Assembly: GCF_015160875.1 (NCBI RefSeq)
Contig: NZ_CP063374.1
Coordinates: forward strand, 62,001-126,000
DNA: 64,000 bases
Reading direction: 5' to 3'
Source of the DNA: Streptomyces chromofuscus
GTDB taxonomy: Bacteria > Actinomycetota > Actinomycetes > Streptomycetales > Streptomycetaceae
The notes under the pieces are model-generated. The model saw nothing but the letters and a program-made list of their open reading frames with translations. It was not told the origin of the DNA and made no database searches. Of this stretch, positions 1 to 7,519 are shown in pieces. Positions within the stretch are counted from its first letter, which is position 1; every line of letters begins with the position of its first letter. Both the position numbers and the translations under genes were made by a program.

Positions 1-35
1 AGCTGCCCGTCGCGCTCCAGGACCTGGTCGCTCAT
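1..35 (-). CDS. 5' end of an unidentified gene cut by the window edge
   Basis: Only about eleven codons are inside the window, beginning MSDQVLERDGQ. A GAAGGGA-like ribosome site lies about ten bases upstream of the ATG, and the ATG overlaps the stop of a possible small gene (TGATG overlap). It would be the next gene of the minus-strand unit that starts with the candidate precursor peptide. Nothing can be said about function. Confidence 0.45.
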   Translation of the reverse strand, partial: MSDQVLERDGQ

Positions 36-220
36 CACGGGAGAATCCCTTCTGCAGTCCTTGTGGGGCCGGTGGCGGCCTGTCGGTCACGGTGGGTGCC
101 TGGCCGTGGTCGCGGTGGTGCGGTGGCACCTGCTGCGACTTCGCCGTGGACCGGGCGATCGGGCCGACCGGCGCAGCTGCCGGGCCCGGGGCGGCACGAT
201 GGTGGGCCCACAACACTCAT
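35..220 (-). CDS. Possible 61-residue Pro/Arg-rich small protein
   Basis: This reading frame starts one base after the stop of the M13 peptidase gene. Its ATG is preceded by GGAGGGG at about eight bases, formed by the last codons of the peptidase gene. Its stop overlaps the next start codon (TGATG), as expected for translational coupling. Against it, third-position G/C is only about 63%, well below neighbouring genes, and the sequence (many Pro, Arg, Gly; two Cys) resembles no family I know. It may instead be an untranslated spacer. Confidence 0.25.
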   Translation of the reverse strand: MSVVGPPSCRPGPGSCAGRPDRPVHGEVAAGATAPPRPRPGTHRDRQAATGPTRTAEGILP

Positions 221-221
221 G

Positions 222-2153
222 TCAGTTCCCCTCCACGGCTATCAGCGAGAACCGGTCTGCCTGCCGGATGTGCATGCCGTCGCCCTCGCGCACCCCGAAG
301 GCCTCGTAGAAGGCGGGGATGTGACCGAGGACGCCGTTGCAGCGGAACTGGGGCGGAGCGTGGGGGTCGTTCTCCAGGCGTTCGCGTGTCCGCTCCGGGG
401 TGCGCTTGCCCCGCCACATCGTCGCCCACAGGAGGAAGAACCGGCGCATCTGGTGCTGTCGCTCGGCACCGGTGGTGCCGCAGGCCGTGAGGTGGTCGGC
501 GAACGCGGCCTGCGCGACGGCCAGCCCGGTGATGTCGGCGATGTTCTCGTCCAGCGTGCGCGCCCCGCTCACCCGCCGCCCGTGTGATCCCTCGGGTGCG
601 TAGCGGTCGTACTGGACCACCAGCGGTGCGGTCCTGCGGTCGAACTCGGCGTGGTCCGCGCCCGTCCTCCAGGCGCGCACGAGGGCGTGCGACATCTCGT
701 GGCAGACGATCGAGCCGAGCACCGCGTGGTCACGGGCTGGATCACCGCCCGCGGTGAACACCGGCGGTCGCAGCAGCCCGGCCGGGACCACCACCTGGTT
801 CAGCCCGTGTCGGTAGTACGCCGTGACCGCCTGCGGCAGCACCCGCCACTCCGAGTGGTCCAGCGGGCCCACCAGCCGGCTGAGCTGACGGGCCAGTTGC
901 CGCGCCCGGCCTCGCTTGACGTTGCCGATGAGGTCGCCCGGGTCGGTGACCAGCGGCACGGGGTCGGTCGCACCGCTCGGACCGCCGATCTCGAACCGCA
1001 TGGAGTCCAGCAGGGCCACAGCCGCCCGGCGGGTGTCGGGCCGCATCCACCCGGCCTGCTTCAGACTGTCGCGGTAGGTACCGGCCATGCGGGTCACCAG
1101 GTCCGCGGCACGGGCGCGGGTGTGTGGGTCCAGGTGGGCGCGCAGGTACCGCTCGCCCACCAGGTCGCCCGCCGCGGTCTGGACGAACGCGGTGGCCCGC
1201 AGCCGGCGTGGCCAGGGCCAGCGGGCACCGGTCAGGTCCCGCCAGTAGAAGTTGAAGTGCTCGGTGAAGACCCTGCGCGAACCGAACGGGGCCATCTCGT
1301 GGACGTACCGCCAGGCGAGCCAGAGCCGCAGGGAGTCGAGCGAGGTGGTGGCCCACCAGTGCTCCAGGGCAGGCAGGAAGCCGTTCGGGCGCAGCCGCAC
1401 CCGGGCCGCGCCCGGCACCTGGCCGAGTTCCTCCAGCCAGGCGGACCAGGCAAATCCGTGGTTTCGCCCGGCCAGTTCGGCGGCGGTGGCCGGGCATGTC
1501 CGCGCCGCGGCGCGAGAGGTGCTGTCCGGCGGTGCGTGCCCGCCGGACAGCGCCGTCTCGGCCCGCAGGACGCGGGACGCGGCCGTTTCGGCATCGGGCA
1601 GCCCGGCGAGGGAGAGCATCGTCGCCACATGGACGAAGTACCGCTCGCGCAGGCGCTCGCTGCGCGCCTCGCGGTACAGCAAGGCGGAAGGCAGGCCGAG
1701 GCCGGATGGAGAAAGTTCCAGCAGGTATCCCCGCGTGTCGGCGGCGACGCGCAGATCGACGGCGCCGGTGATGCCCTGTGCCTGCAGCCGGCCCAGCACC
1801 CGGGCGAGCGCCTGCCGGTCGGGGGCGCGACGGATCTGCTCCAGGTCCCCGGTCAGGGCCGATGCGCCCAGCTCTTCGATCCGCCGCTCGTCCATGAAGC
1901 TCGTGTACAGGTCGGCGATGCGGCAGCCGTCGGCGTCCTGGCCGGGGCTGGAGATCATGGCGGCGACCTCGTCCTGCACCTGTTCGGCCAGCAGCGACAG
2001 CATGGTCGCCTCGGCCCGGTGCCCGGGCAGTACGAACCCGTCCGTCCAGCGTCCTGCCGTGTACCGGTAGAAGTCGTCCTGCGGCCGCACGGACTGGTCG
2101 AGTTCGGTGTCGAGTCCGGCGTCGATGGCTGTGTGCACGGCGGAGGTGGTCAT
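222..2153 (-). CDS. M13 family (neprilysin-like) zinc metallopeptidase
   Basis: A 643-residue protein of the neprilysin/PepO family, usual length about 630-700. The zinc motif HEMSH lies at residues 485-489 (His485 and His489 as ligands, Glu486 catalytic). The third ligand is Glu536 in DENIAD. The C-terminal GHIPAFYEAFGVREGDGM matches the family's substrate-site end. The usual NAYY before the zinc site reads TAYY here. There is no signal peptide, so it probably acts in the cytoplasm. Its ATG overlaps the stop of the preceding oxygenase gene (ATGA), so the two are translationally coupled. By position it is a candidate leader-removing or maturation protease for the small peptide encoded first in the unit; that role is inference. 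Confidence 0.9.
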   Translation of the reverse strand: MTTSAVHTAIDAGLDTELDQSVRPQDDFYRYTAGRWTDGFVLPGHRAEATMLSLLAEQVQDEVAAMISSPGQDADGCRIADLYTSFMDERRIEELGASALTGDLEQIRRAPDRQALARVLGRLQAQGITGAVDLRVAADTRGYLLELSPSGLGLPSALLYREARSERLRERYFVHVATMLSLAGLPDAETAASRVLRAETALSGGHAPPDSTSRAAARTCPATAAELAGRNHGFAWSAWLEELGQVPGAARVRLRPNGFLPALEHWWATTSLDSLRLWLAWRYVHEMAPFGSRRVFTEHFNFYWRDLTGARWPWPRRLRATAFVQTAAGDLVGERYLRAHLDPHTRARAADLVTRMAGTYRDSLKQAGWMRPDTRRAAVALLDSMRFEIGGPSGATDPVPLVTDPGDLIGNVKRGRARQLARQLSRLVGPLDHSEWRVLPQAVTAYYRHGLNQVVVPAGLLRPPVFTAGGDPARDHAVLGSIVCHEMSHALVRAWRTGADHAEFDRRTAPLVVQYDRYAPEGSHGRRVSGARTLDENIADITGLAVAQAAFADHLTACGTTGAERQHQMRRFFLLWATMWRGKRTPERTRERLENDPHAPPQFRCNGVLGHIPAFYEAFGVREGDGMHIRQADRFSLIAVEGN

Positions 2154-3361
2154 CGGGCCGTGCTCTTCGCGGGGGCGGCGGCCGGTTCCAGGACGCCGAG
2201 GCGGGTCAGGGACTCGGCCGCGCGGACCGAGCGTGTTACGGCGGCGTCCTTGAGCAGTTCGCCTGCTGCAACTGAGCCGCCCGTCTCCAGTCGGCGCAGG
2301 GTACGGGCTATCCCGTCCGGTACGGCCAGCGTGTGGCCGTTGACCGACAGACGGGTCCGGCCGCCATCGCTCGGGCCGATCTCGACGGGGACAGAGCTGC
2401 GCCGCAGCGGGGCCTCGGGGGTGAGTTGGGCGAGCTCGGCCAGTCGTTGGAACTCGCGGGTCCGTCCGGCGCCACCATGGTTTCGGCCGGCATCGGCCAG
2501 CCGTACCGTCTCCGCGGCGGGGGCGAGCGCTGCCAGTCGATCGCGCAGCAGAGCGATCATCTCGGTGAGCGCGGCTGCGGCCTGTTCCGGGTTGTCGCCG
2601 CCCAGATGAGGGAATCCGTCGAAGGCCTCGTCGGCCACCAGCGTGTCCACCGTCTCGCGCAGCAGGTCGCGCCAGCCGCGGAGCGCGACGGTGACCGACA
2701 CGTGCAGGGAGACCTGCTCACCCGCGGCGGCGGCGTGCGGGGTGCCGTACGGCAGGTACAGCACGTCGCCGGGGTGCAAGGTGGTCTGGAGCGTGGGCTC
2801 GCCGAGCTGTTCGGCGCTGTAGGTGATGCTGTCGCTGCGACGCCCGGCCGGCGGCTGCCAGATCCGCCAGTCCTTGGTGCCCTCGGTCTGGACAACGAAC
2901 ACGTCCACCGGGTCGTGGTGCGCAGCGTACCCGTCACGGCCGGCCGGGGTCAGGAAGGCCACCGTGTCCACGGGGGCGGCGAAGGCGCGGGTGAAGGCCT
3001 CCACCAGGTGGCGAGCGGACGGCAGGAAGTGGTGCAGGTAGTTCCAGGTCACCGTGCCGCCGGAGCGGAACAGCTCGTAGACCTGTTCGGGCACCACCGT
3101 CTCGGTGAGCGCGGTTCCTGGTTCGCTCACGACACGGGTGTAGGCCTTGCTGGACACGCCCTGGCCGTTTCTGGCCACCCGCAGGTAGGCGGGCCGGACG
3201 GCTTCCATGGCGACGAGATCATCGAGCCGGCGTACCGACAGCAGTTCCCGTGCGCGGGAGGCGTCGAGCGCTCCGCGGCGCAGCAGCGGCCGCTCGCCGA
3301 AGTGCTGGGAGAAGAAGCTTGTGGTGTCGCCCACCAGCTCTTCGAGGGTCCAGTCCTTCAC
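2150..3361 (-). CDS. JmjC/cupin-type Fe(II)/2-oxoglutarate oxygenase, copy 1
   Basis: A 403-residue protein of the ribosomal-oxygenase type (YcfD/NO66/MINA53-like Cupin_4 fold). Iron ligands are visible as His148-x-Asp150 in AAHHDPVDVFVVQ and His209 in PYGTPHAA, with Lys163 in EGTKDWRIW. After the catalytic barrel comes a helical dimerisation segment and a C-terminal winged-helix-like domain, as in that family. Known relatives hydroxylate Arg or His residues of proteins. The GTG start is supported by GGGAGG nine bases upstream. It lies 74 bases after the candidate precursor gene and is coupled to the M13 gene. A role in hydroxylating the precursor is inferred from context. Confidence 0.85.
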   Translation of the reverse strand: MKDWTLEELVGDTTSFFSQHFGERPLLRRGALDASRARELLSVRRLDDLVAMEAVRPAYLRVARNGQGVSSKAYTRVVSEPGTALTETVVPEQVYELFRSGGTVTWNYLHHFLPSARHLVEAFTRAFAAPVDTVAFLTPAGRDGYAAHHDPVDVFVVQTEGTKDWRIWQPPAGRRSDSITYSAEQLGEPTLQTTLHPGDVLYLPYGTPHAAAAGEQVSLHVSVTVALRGWRDLLRETVDTLVADEAFDGFPHLGGDNPEQAAAALTEMIALLRDRLAALAPAAETVRLADAGRNHGGAGRTREFQRLAELAQLTPEAPLRRSSVPVEIGPSDGGRTRLSVNGHTLAVPDGIARTLRRLETGGSVAAGELLKDAAVTRSVRAAESLTRLGVLEPAAAPAKSTAR

Positions 3362-3394
3362 GGGTCTCGTCCTCCCGAGGGATGTAGATGCGGC

Positions 3395-3422
3395 CAGAGG
3401 GGCAGCCGAAGCCGCCCCTCTG
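3395..3422 (-). promoter_or_regulatory. Stem-loop between precursor and oxygenase genes
   Basis: CAGAGGGGC pairs with GCCCCTCTG around a ten-base centre that can add a GC-capped TTCG loop. No T-run follows on the minus strand. It is therefore better read as an attenuator or RNA-stabilising stem than as a full terminator. It sits in the 74-base gap after the small peptide gene, where precursor transcripts are often made in excess over enzyme transcripts (inference). Confidence 0.6.
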
Positions 3423-3435
3423 CCGATACCGGCAA

Positions 3436-3519
3436 TTACTGGATGTTGACGTGGTACGCGGTGGCCAGCAGCTCAGCGGAGGTCTCGATGAACTCGATGT
3501 CGTCGAAGGTGTTCTCCAT
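3436..3519 (-). CDS. Candidate RiPP precursor peptide, 27 residues
   Basis: A short gene whose product begins MENTFDDIEF and ends TAYHVNIQ. It is acidic at the N-terminus (Glu2, Asp6, Asp7, Glu9, Glu12) and has no Cys, Trp, Pro or Lys. Of the 26 codons after ATG, 25 end in G or C, which is strong coding evidence at this length. AGGGAG lies nine bases before the ATG, and a promoter with an operator lies upstream. It is followed by two modifying or proteolytic genes and preceded by a second unit with a JmjC enzyme, a carbamoyltransferase and a peptidase. The usual reading is an acidic leader plus a C-terminal core containing Tyr, His, Asn and Thr as modifiable residues. I do not recognise the sequence; the RiPP role is inference. 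Confidence 0.7.
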   Translation of the reverse strand: MENTFDDIEFIETSAELLATAYHVNIQ

Positions 3520-3569
3520 GACAATCAACTCCCTTTTTCTTTTGCCGAGTTGTTCTCGGCGTTGATGAA

Positions 3570-3599
3570 ATAGTGCCGTGTGGCCGGGAGTTAGGTCAA
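3570..3599 (-). promoter_or_regulatory. Sigma-70-like promoter of the precursor gene
   Basis: On the minus strand TTGACC (3599-3594) and CACTAT (3575-3570) are separated by 18 bases. The expected transcript start is near 3563, giving a leader of about 45 bases before the precursor ATG at 3519. Confidence 0.6.
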
Positions 3600-3612
3600 T
3601 GAGTTGCTGTGG

Positions 3613-3644
3613 TGTTCAACCGGAATTGTGCGAACGGTTGAACA
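3613..3644. promoter_or_regulatory. Inverted-repeat operator upstream of the precursor promoter
   Basis: TGTTCAACCG and CGGTTGAACA are perfect reverse complements separated by 12 bases. The site lies just upstream of the -35 box, centred about 65 bases before the inferred start, which is a position typical for an activator. A near-identical site lies between the S9 peptidase and MFS genes. Confidence 0.65.
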
Positions 3645-3667
3645 GGCCGGAATCCGAGCGTGGAACG

Positions 3668-3712
3668 AAAAAGGGCCGCGTTCCCCCACTGGTGAAGTGG
3701 TGGGACGCGGCC
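3668..3712 (-). terminator. Intrinsic terminator of the peptidase-to-DinB operon
   Basis: A 17-bp stem with two imperfect pairs (arms 3674-3690 and 3696-3712, loop GGTGA) is followed on the minus strand by TTTTT. It lies 28 bases after the DinB stop codon and separates the upstream unit from the precursor promoter. Confidence 0.85.
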
Positions 3713-3739
3713 GGTTCCGGGTTTTCTGCCCGGACGAAT

Positions 3740-4249
3740 TCAGACGCCGGTGGTGCCGTCGATGCACTCGCGCAGGAAGTCGGCGTGCCCGTTGTGCCGG
3801 GCGTATTCGTGGATCATGTGCAGCATCACCCAGCGGAGCGAGACGTCGACGCCGCGCCGGTGTTCGCGCACCACCAGCTCGAGGGAGTCGGCGGCCCTTT
3901 CGACACGCCGGGCGTGCTCGACCTCGGCCCGCCAGGCAGCGAAGGCCTCGGACACCTTTGCGTCCTTGGTCTCGTACGCCGCCTGGAAGTCGACGTTTTC
4001 GGACCACACCAGCGGCAGGTCGTGCTCTGCGCCGACGACCCGGCGGAACCAGGCTCGTTCCACCTCGGCCATGTGCCGGACCAGGCCCAGCAGGGACAGG
4101 GTGGACGGTGCCACGGACCGGATGCGCAGTTGGACGTCGCTCAGGCCGGCGCATTTCAGCTCCAGCGTCTGGCGGTGGAAGTCCAGGTGGCAGCGGAGCA
4201 TCCTGCGCTCGTCGGCGATGGTGGGCGGGGGGATCCGTTCGACGGTCAT
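3740..4249 (-). CDS. DinB-fold protein (DUF664/mycothiol-enzyme type)
   Basis: A 169-residue protein with the DinB/YfiT four-helix pattern. A metal-site histidine set is visible in LVRHMAEVERAW, MLHMIHEYARHNGHADFLRE and the N-terminal LRCHLDFHRQTLELK. In actinomycetes this fold includes mycothiol-dependent isomerases and transferases; the substrate cannot be told from sequence. It is the last gene of the S9-carbamoyltransferase-JmjC unit, 21 bases after the JmjC stop, and is followed by a terminator. It may be a metal- and thiol-dependent tailoring or protection enzyme of the peptide pathway (inference). Confidence 0.8.
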   Translation of the reverse strand: MTVERIPPPTIADERRMLRCHLDFHRQTLELKCAGLSDVQLRIRSVAPSTLSLLGLVRHMAEVERAWFRRVVGAEHDLPLVWSENVDFQAAYETKDAKVSEAFAAWRAEVEHARRVERAADSLELVVREHRRGVDVSLRWVMLHMIHEYARHNGHADFLRECIDGTTGV

Positions 4250-4270
4250 GGCCTCACCCTGTCGGGCGGC

Positions 4271-5452
4271 TCACGCAGCGGCCTCGAGCAGACCGATCCG
4301 CGCCAGGCCCTGCGCCATCCGGGTCGCACGCTCGGCGGCCACCCCCGGGAAGACGTCGGCGGCGGCCGTCTCCTGGCCCGCTGCCATGCCTGCCAGGATG
4401 TCGGCCACCGGTGCCGGTACGGCGATCCGGTGGCCGTTGACGGTGAGCTGAACCCGTCCGTCGGCGGGCGTGCCGAACTCCACCACCGCATCGGTGCGCC
4501 GCATCGGGGCGTCCGCCTCCAGGGCATCCAGCCGTGCGGTGCTGAGGAAGGTGTGCCCGGCCGAGTTGCCCGGCATCCGCCGGCCCAGCTCCGCCAGCCG
4601 GTCAAGCTCCGAGCCCGGCGCCACCGCGGTCAGTCGCTCGGCCACCGCCCGCAGCTTCTGTGCGAACAGGGCCTCGGTGCCGGCCTCCCGGTCCGCGCCG
4701 ATGAAGGGGAACTCGTTGAACTGCGGTTCGCGGACCAGTTCCTCGAAGGTCTGCTTGAGCAGGTCCTTCCACATCCGCGGGCGGACCATGATGGACAGGT
4801 GCACCGAGGCCAGTTCCTCGGCCGCCGCCGCGTGCGGCGTGTCGTAGGGCAGGTAGAGCACGTCGCCCGGCTCCAGGAGCACGTCGATCACCGGCTCGCC
4901 GAGCTGCTCGGCGGTGTACGAGGCGGCCTCGCCCTTGCGAACCTCGGCCGGGTTCCACAGCCGCCACCGCTTGGTGCCCTCCGTCTGCACGATGAACAGG
5001 TCCACCGGGTCGTGGTGCGGGGAGAAGCCCTGTTTGCCCGCCGGGGTCAAGAAGGCCACGCAGTCGGTCTTGGCGCCGAACCGGTCGCTGATGACCCGGG
5101 TGAAGGAACGCAGCGAGGAGTCCAGGTGGTTGAGGGAACTCCACACGATGGTGGCGCCGGCCCGGAACAACTCATACACCTTCTCCGGCACGATGGCGTC
5201 GGTGAGGTCGGTGCCCTGGACGGTGACGGTCTGGGTGAATCCCTGGTCGGGGACTCCGGCGCCCTTGAGGTTGGCCCGCAGATAGGGCGGGCGGATGACC
5301 TCCAGCTGGACGAGCTCGTCCAGCCGGCGCAGCGAAAGGATCCCTTGGGGGTCCTTCAGTGCACCCTTGCGCAGCAGCGGCTTCTTGTTGAAGTACTCGG
5401 CGAAGAATTCTTTTTCGTCGCCGACCAGGTCGGCGAATGTGTGGCTCGTCAT
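4271..5452 (-). CDS. JmjC/cupin-type Fe(II)/2-oxoglutarate oxygenase, copy 2
   Basis: A 393-residue paralogue of the enzyme at 2150-3361, with the same layout. Iron ligands are His146-x-Asp148 in FSPHHDPVDLFIVQ and His207 in PYDTPHAA, with KRWRLW after EGT. The N-termini align throughout (LVGDEKEFFAEYFNKKPLL against LVGDTTSFFSQHFGERPLL), so the pair arose by duplication. The two copies sit in different transcription units of the same locus, which suggests two distinct hydroxylation steps or sites. The ribosome site is weak (GGAAT-like). It lies 45 bases after the carbamoyltransferase gene. Confidence 0.85.
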   Translation of the reverse strand: MTSHTFADLVGDEKEFFAEYFNKKPLLRKGALKDPQGILSLRRLDELVQLEVIRPPYLRANLKGAGVPDQGFTQTVTVQGTDLTDAIVPEKVYELFRAGATIVWSSLNHLDSSLRSFTRVISDRFGAKTDCVAFLTPAGKQGFSPHHDPVDLFIVQTEGTKRWRLWNPAEVRKGEAASYTAEQLGEPVIDVLLEPGDVLYLPYDTPHAAAAEELASVHLSIMVRPRMWKDLLKQTFEELVREPQFNEFPFIGADREAGTEALFAQKLRAVAERLTAVAPGSELDRLAELGRRMPGNSAGHTFLSTARLDALEADAPMRRTDAVVEFGTPADGRVQLTVNGHRIAVPAPVADILAGMAAGQETAAADVFPGVAAERATRMAQGLARIGLLEAAA

Positions 5453-5497
5453 GCCGAAATTCCATTCCAGGTGGCCCGGTTCGTCCGGGAGCAGGGG

Positions 5498-7519
5498 TCA
5501 GTGACGGAGGGCGGGCGCGTCGCCGAAGACCGTCCCGGGGCCGTGGTCGCGGCGGAACTGGTCCAGGTTCTGCTCGAAGGCGGGATCCTTGGCCGCCAGA
5601 CGCTCGGCCAGCAGCCGGACCCGGTTGGGTGTCCAGGTCTGCGGGTCGGCCAGGAGCTGCGGGGTGCCGGTCAGCAGCAGCATGCCGGCCTCGGTGTGGC
5701 CCCGCTGAAGCCAGGAACGCCAGATCGCGTCGCGGTCGGCCTCCTGCCCGGCGAAGAAGGCCGTGGCCCTGGGGTGCGGTCCGGTGGGCAGCGAAGCGTC
5801 GGGGCGGTCCGCCGTGCGCAGCACCACACGCCGCCCGGTCAAGTAGGCGATCCGGATGCCCTTGCGGACCGCGAAGTTCAACGCCTCGGCGGCGGTGTCC
5901 ACGATGGGCTCTGCCTTGTCGTTGAGGGAGGTGTTGCACACGATGGGCACTCCGGTGGCTGCCCAAAAGCCCTCGATCGCCCGGTGCAGCAGCGGATTGT
6001 CCTCGGCGGTGAGGGTCTGGTGGCGGGCTGTCCCATCCAGGTGCAGCACGGCCGGCACCTGCTCCCTGACCTCCGTGCGGACCCGGGCGGCCTCCAGCAT
6101 GTAAGGGGAGGGCCGGTCCTGCTCGAACCACTCGTGCGCGTACTCGGCCAGCACGATCGGGGCGACCGGCCGCCACCACTGACGCTGCTTGTACTCGTTG
6201 AGCCGGTCCTTGGTCTTCTCCGAACGCGGATCGCCGAGCAGGCTGCGGTGGCCCAGGGCCCGCGGCCCCATCTCGGCCGCCCCGTCGGCCCAGACCAGCA
6301 CGTCGTCGGCGAGGTCTTCGGCGAACTGCTCCGGCGTGAAGGCGGACACCTCCTCGACGTACGGGGCGAACGCCGTGAGCGCCGCGTCCACGTCGGCTGT
6401 GCGCAGTTCGTTGCCCTGGTAGGCGGTGGCGATACGCAGATCCGCCTCGTCGAAGGCGCCCGTGCCGTACAGGCCGAGCAGGCCGAGGCCGAGCGCCACC
6501 CCGGAGTCATTGGCGCAGGGCGGGGTCAGCAGGCCGCGGAAGCCGAATCGGTCGAGCATGTGCGTGTTGGCCTGCACGTTGAGTGCGAAACCGCCGCTGA
6601 TGGACAGGTAGCAGTCCTCGGGCCGTACCCCGCCCAGCGCGCACAGCTTCTCGATGGTGCGGACGGTGATCAGCTCGCAGCACTCCTGCACCACCTTCAT
6701 CACGGCGCTGTGCAGGTTCTCCTCGGCGGTGAACCGGGCGTCCGGGGCCGACCCGCCGAGCTGCCGCCCCGCCTCGGCCAACACCCGCTTCACCAGGCCG
6801 AAAGCCGCCGCCCAGGGCTGCACATGGCCGCCCGGAAGGCTGACCTGCGCGATCTCGGCCGCGGCGTCGAAGACGATCGCCGTGTCGCAGGCCGAGGCCA
6901 GTGCCATCAAAGTGCCCGGCTCCTTGCCCAGCAGCCGATCAGCCGCGTGATACAGCGGGGCGGGCGACTCGACCGAGGTGAACTGCAGCGTGCCGCGCAC
7001 TGATACGCAGCCGGCATAGTAGGCGGGCGGCAGTTCCCGCTCCAGAACCAGGTCGGGGGCGGCGTCCACCGCCATCGCGATGATGTTCGCCTCCTTGAAC
7101 AAGCGGGTGTCCAGCAGCAGTCCGCTGAACAGGTGCGCCAGGCTGTGCACCGGCAGTGCCTCGGCGCCCTCGGGCACCGGCAGCGGCGCGTACCCGGGCA
7201 GGCCCGGAGTGCCCCAGCTCACCGAGACGTCGGCGAGGGTCAGCCCCTCACCGGCCAGCAGATGGCTGAGGAAAGCCTCGGCCCGCTCAGGGGTGTAGAG
7301 GGGCCACGAGTGGTGCTTCTGCCCGCTGATCCGCTCCAGCTCCCAGTGCCGTACCAGTTCCACGGAGCCGGGGCTGCGCCGCCACAGGGACATGTTGTGG
7401 TCGTGGCGCGGGGAGATGACAGCCCGTTCGCCGGGCGGCGTCAGGTAGGTGGAAAGGATGTATTCGACGGCGGGATCCGGTTCCGCGTGCGGACGCGGAC
7501 GGGGTTCAGAGTGCGGCAC
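5498..7519 (-). CDS. NodU/TobZ-family O-carbamoyltransferase
   Basis: A 673-residue protein with the two-part layout of NodU/CmcH/TobZ enzymes, which move a carbamoyl group from carbamoyl phosphate to a hydroxyl through a carbamoyl-AMP step. The Kae1-like domain has the metal motif HSLAH near residue 125 and the SISGGFALNVQANTHML nucleotide segment. The C-terminal YrdC-like part includes DGAAEMGPRALGHRSLLGDPR and the conserved QRQWWRPVAPIVL and CNTSLNDKAEPIV. A C-terminal tail of about 100 residues is extra. Its start overlaps the end of the S9 peptidase gene by 14 bases. It probably carbamoylates a hydroxyl on the peptide, perhaps one made by the JmjC enzymes (inference). Confidence 0.85.
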   Translation of the reverse strand: MPHSEPRPRPHAEPDPAVEYILSTYLTPPGERAVISPRHDHNMSLWRRSPGSVELVRHWELERISGQKHHSWPLYTPERAEAFLSHLLAGEGLTLADVSVSWGTPGLPGYAPLPVPEGAEALPVHSLAHLFSGLLLDTRLFKEANIIAMAVDAAPDLVLERELPPAYYAGCVSVRGTLQFTSVESPAPLYHAADRLLGKEPGTLMALASACDTAIVFDAAAEIAQVSLPGGHVQPWAAAFGLVKRVLAEAGRQLGGSAPDARFTAEENLHSAVMKVVQECCELITVRTIEKLCALGGVRPEDCYLSISGGFALNVQANTHMLDRFGFRGLLTPPCANDSGVALGLGLLGLYGTGAFDEADLRIATAYQGNELRTADVDAALTAFAPYVEEVSAFTPEQFAEDLADDVLVWADGAAEMGPRALGHRSLLGDPRSEKTKDRLNEYKQRQWWRPVAPIVLAEYAHEWFEQDRPSPYMLEAARVRTEVREQVPAVLHLDGTARHQTLTAEDNPLLHRAIEGFWAATGVPIVCNTSLNDKAEPIVDTAAEALNFAVRKGIRIAYLTGRRVVLRTADRPDASLPTGPHPRATAFFAGQEADRDAIWRSWLQRGHTEAGMLLLTGTPQLLADPQTWTPNRVRLLAERLAAKDPAFEQNLDQFRRDHGPGTVFGDAPALRH

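Noticed and set aside
651..2609. Long plus-strand frame opposite the M13 peptidase
   Set aside because: Antisense shadow; the minus-strand protein has a complete zinc-peptidase signature.
3578..7003. Very long plus-strand open frame opposite the DinB, JmjC and carbamoyltransferase genes
   Set aside because: It mirrors the third-position bias of the minus-strand genes, has no family signature and crosses the strong terminator; it is a high-GC shadow frame.
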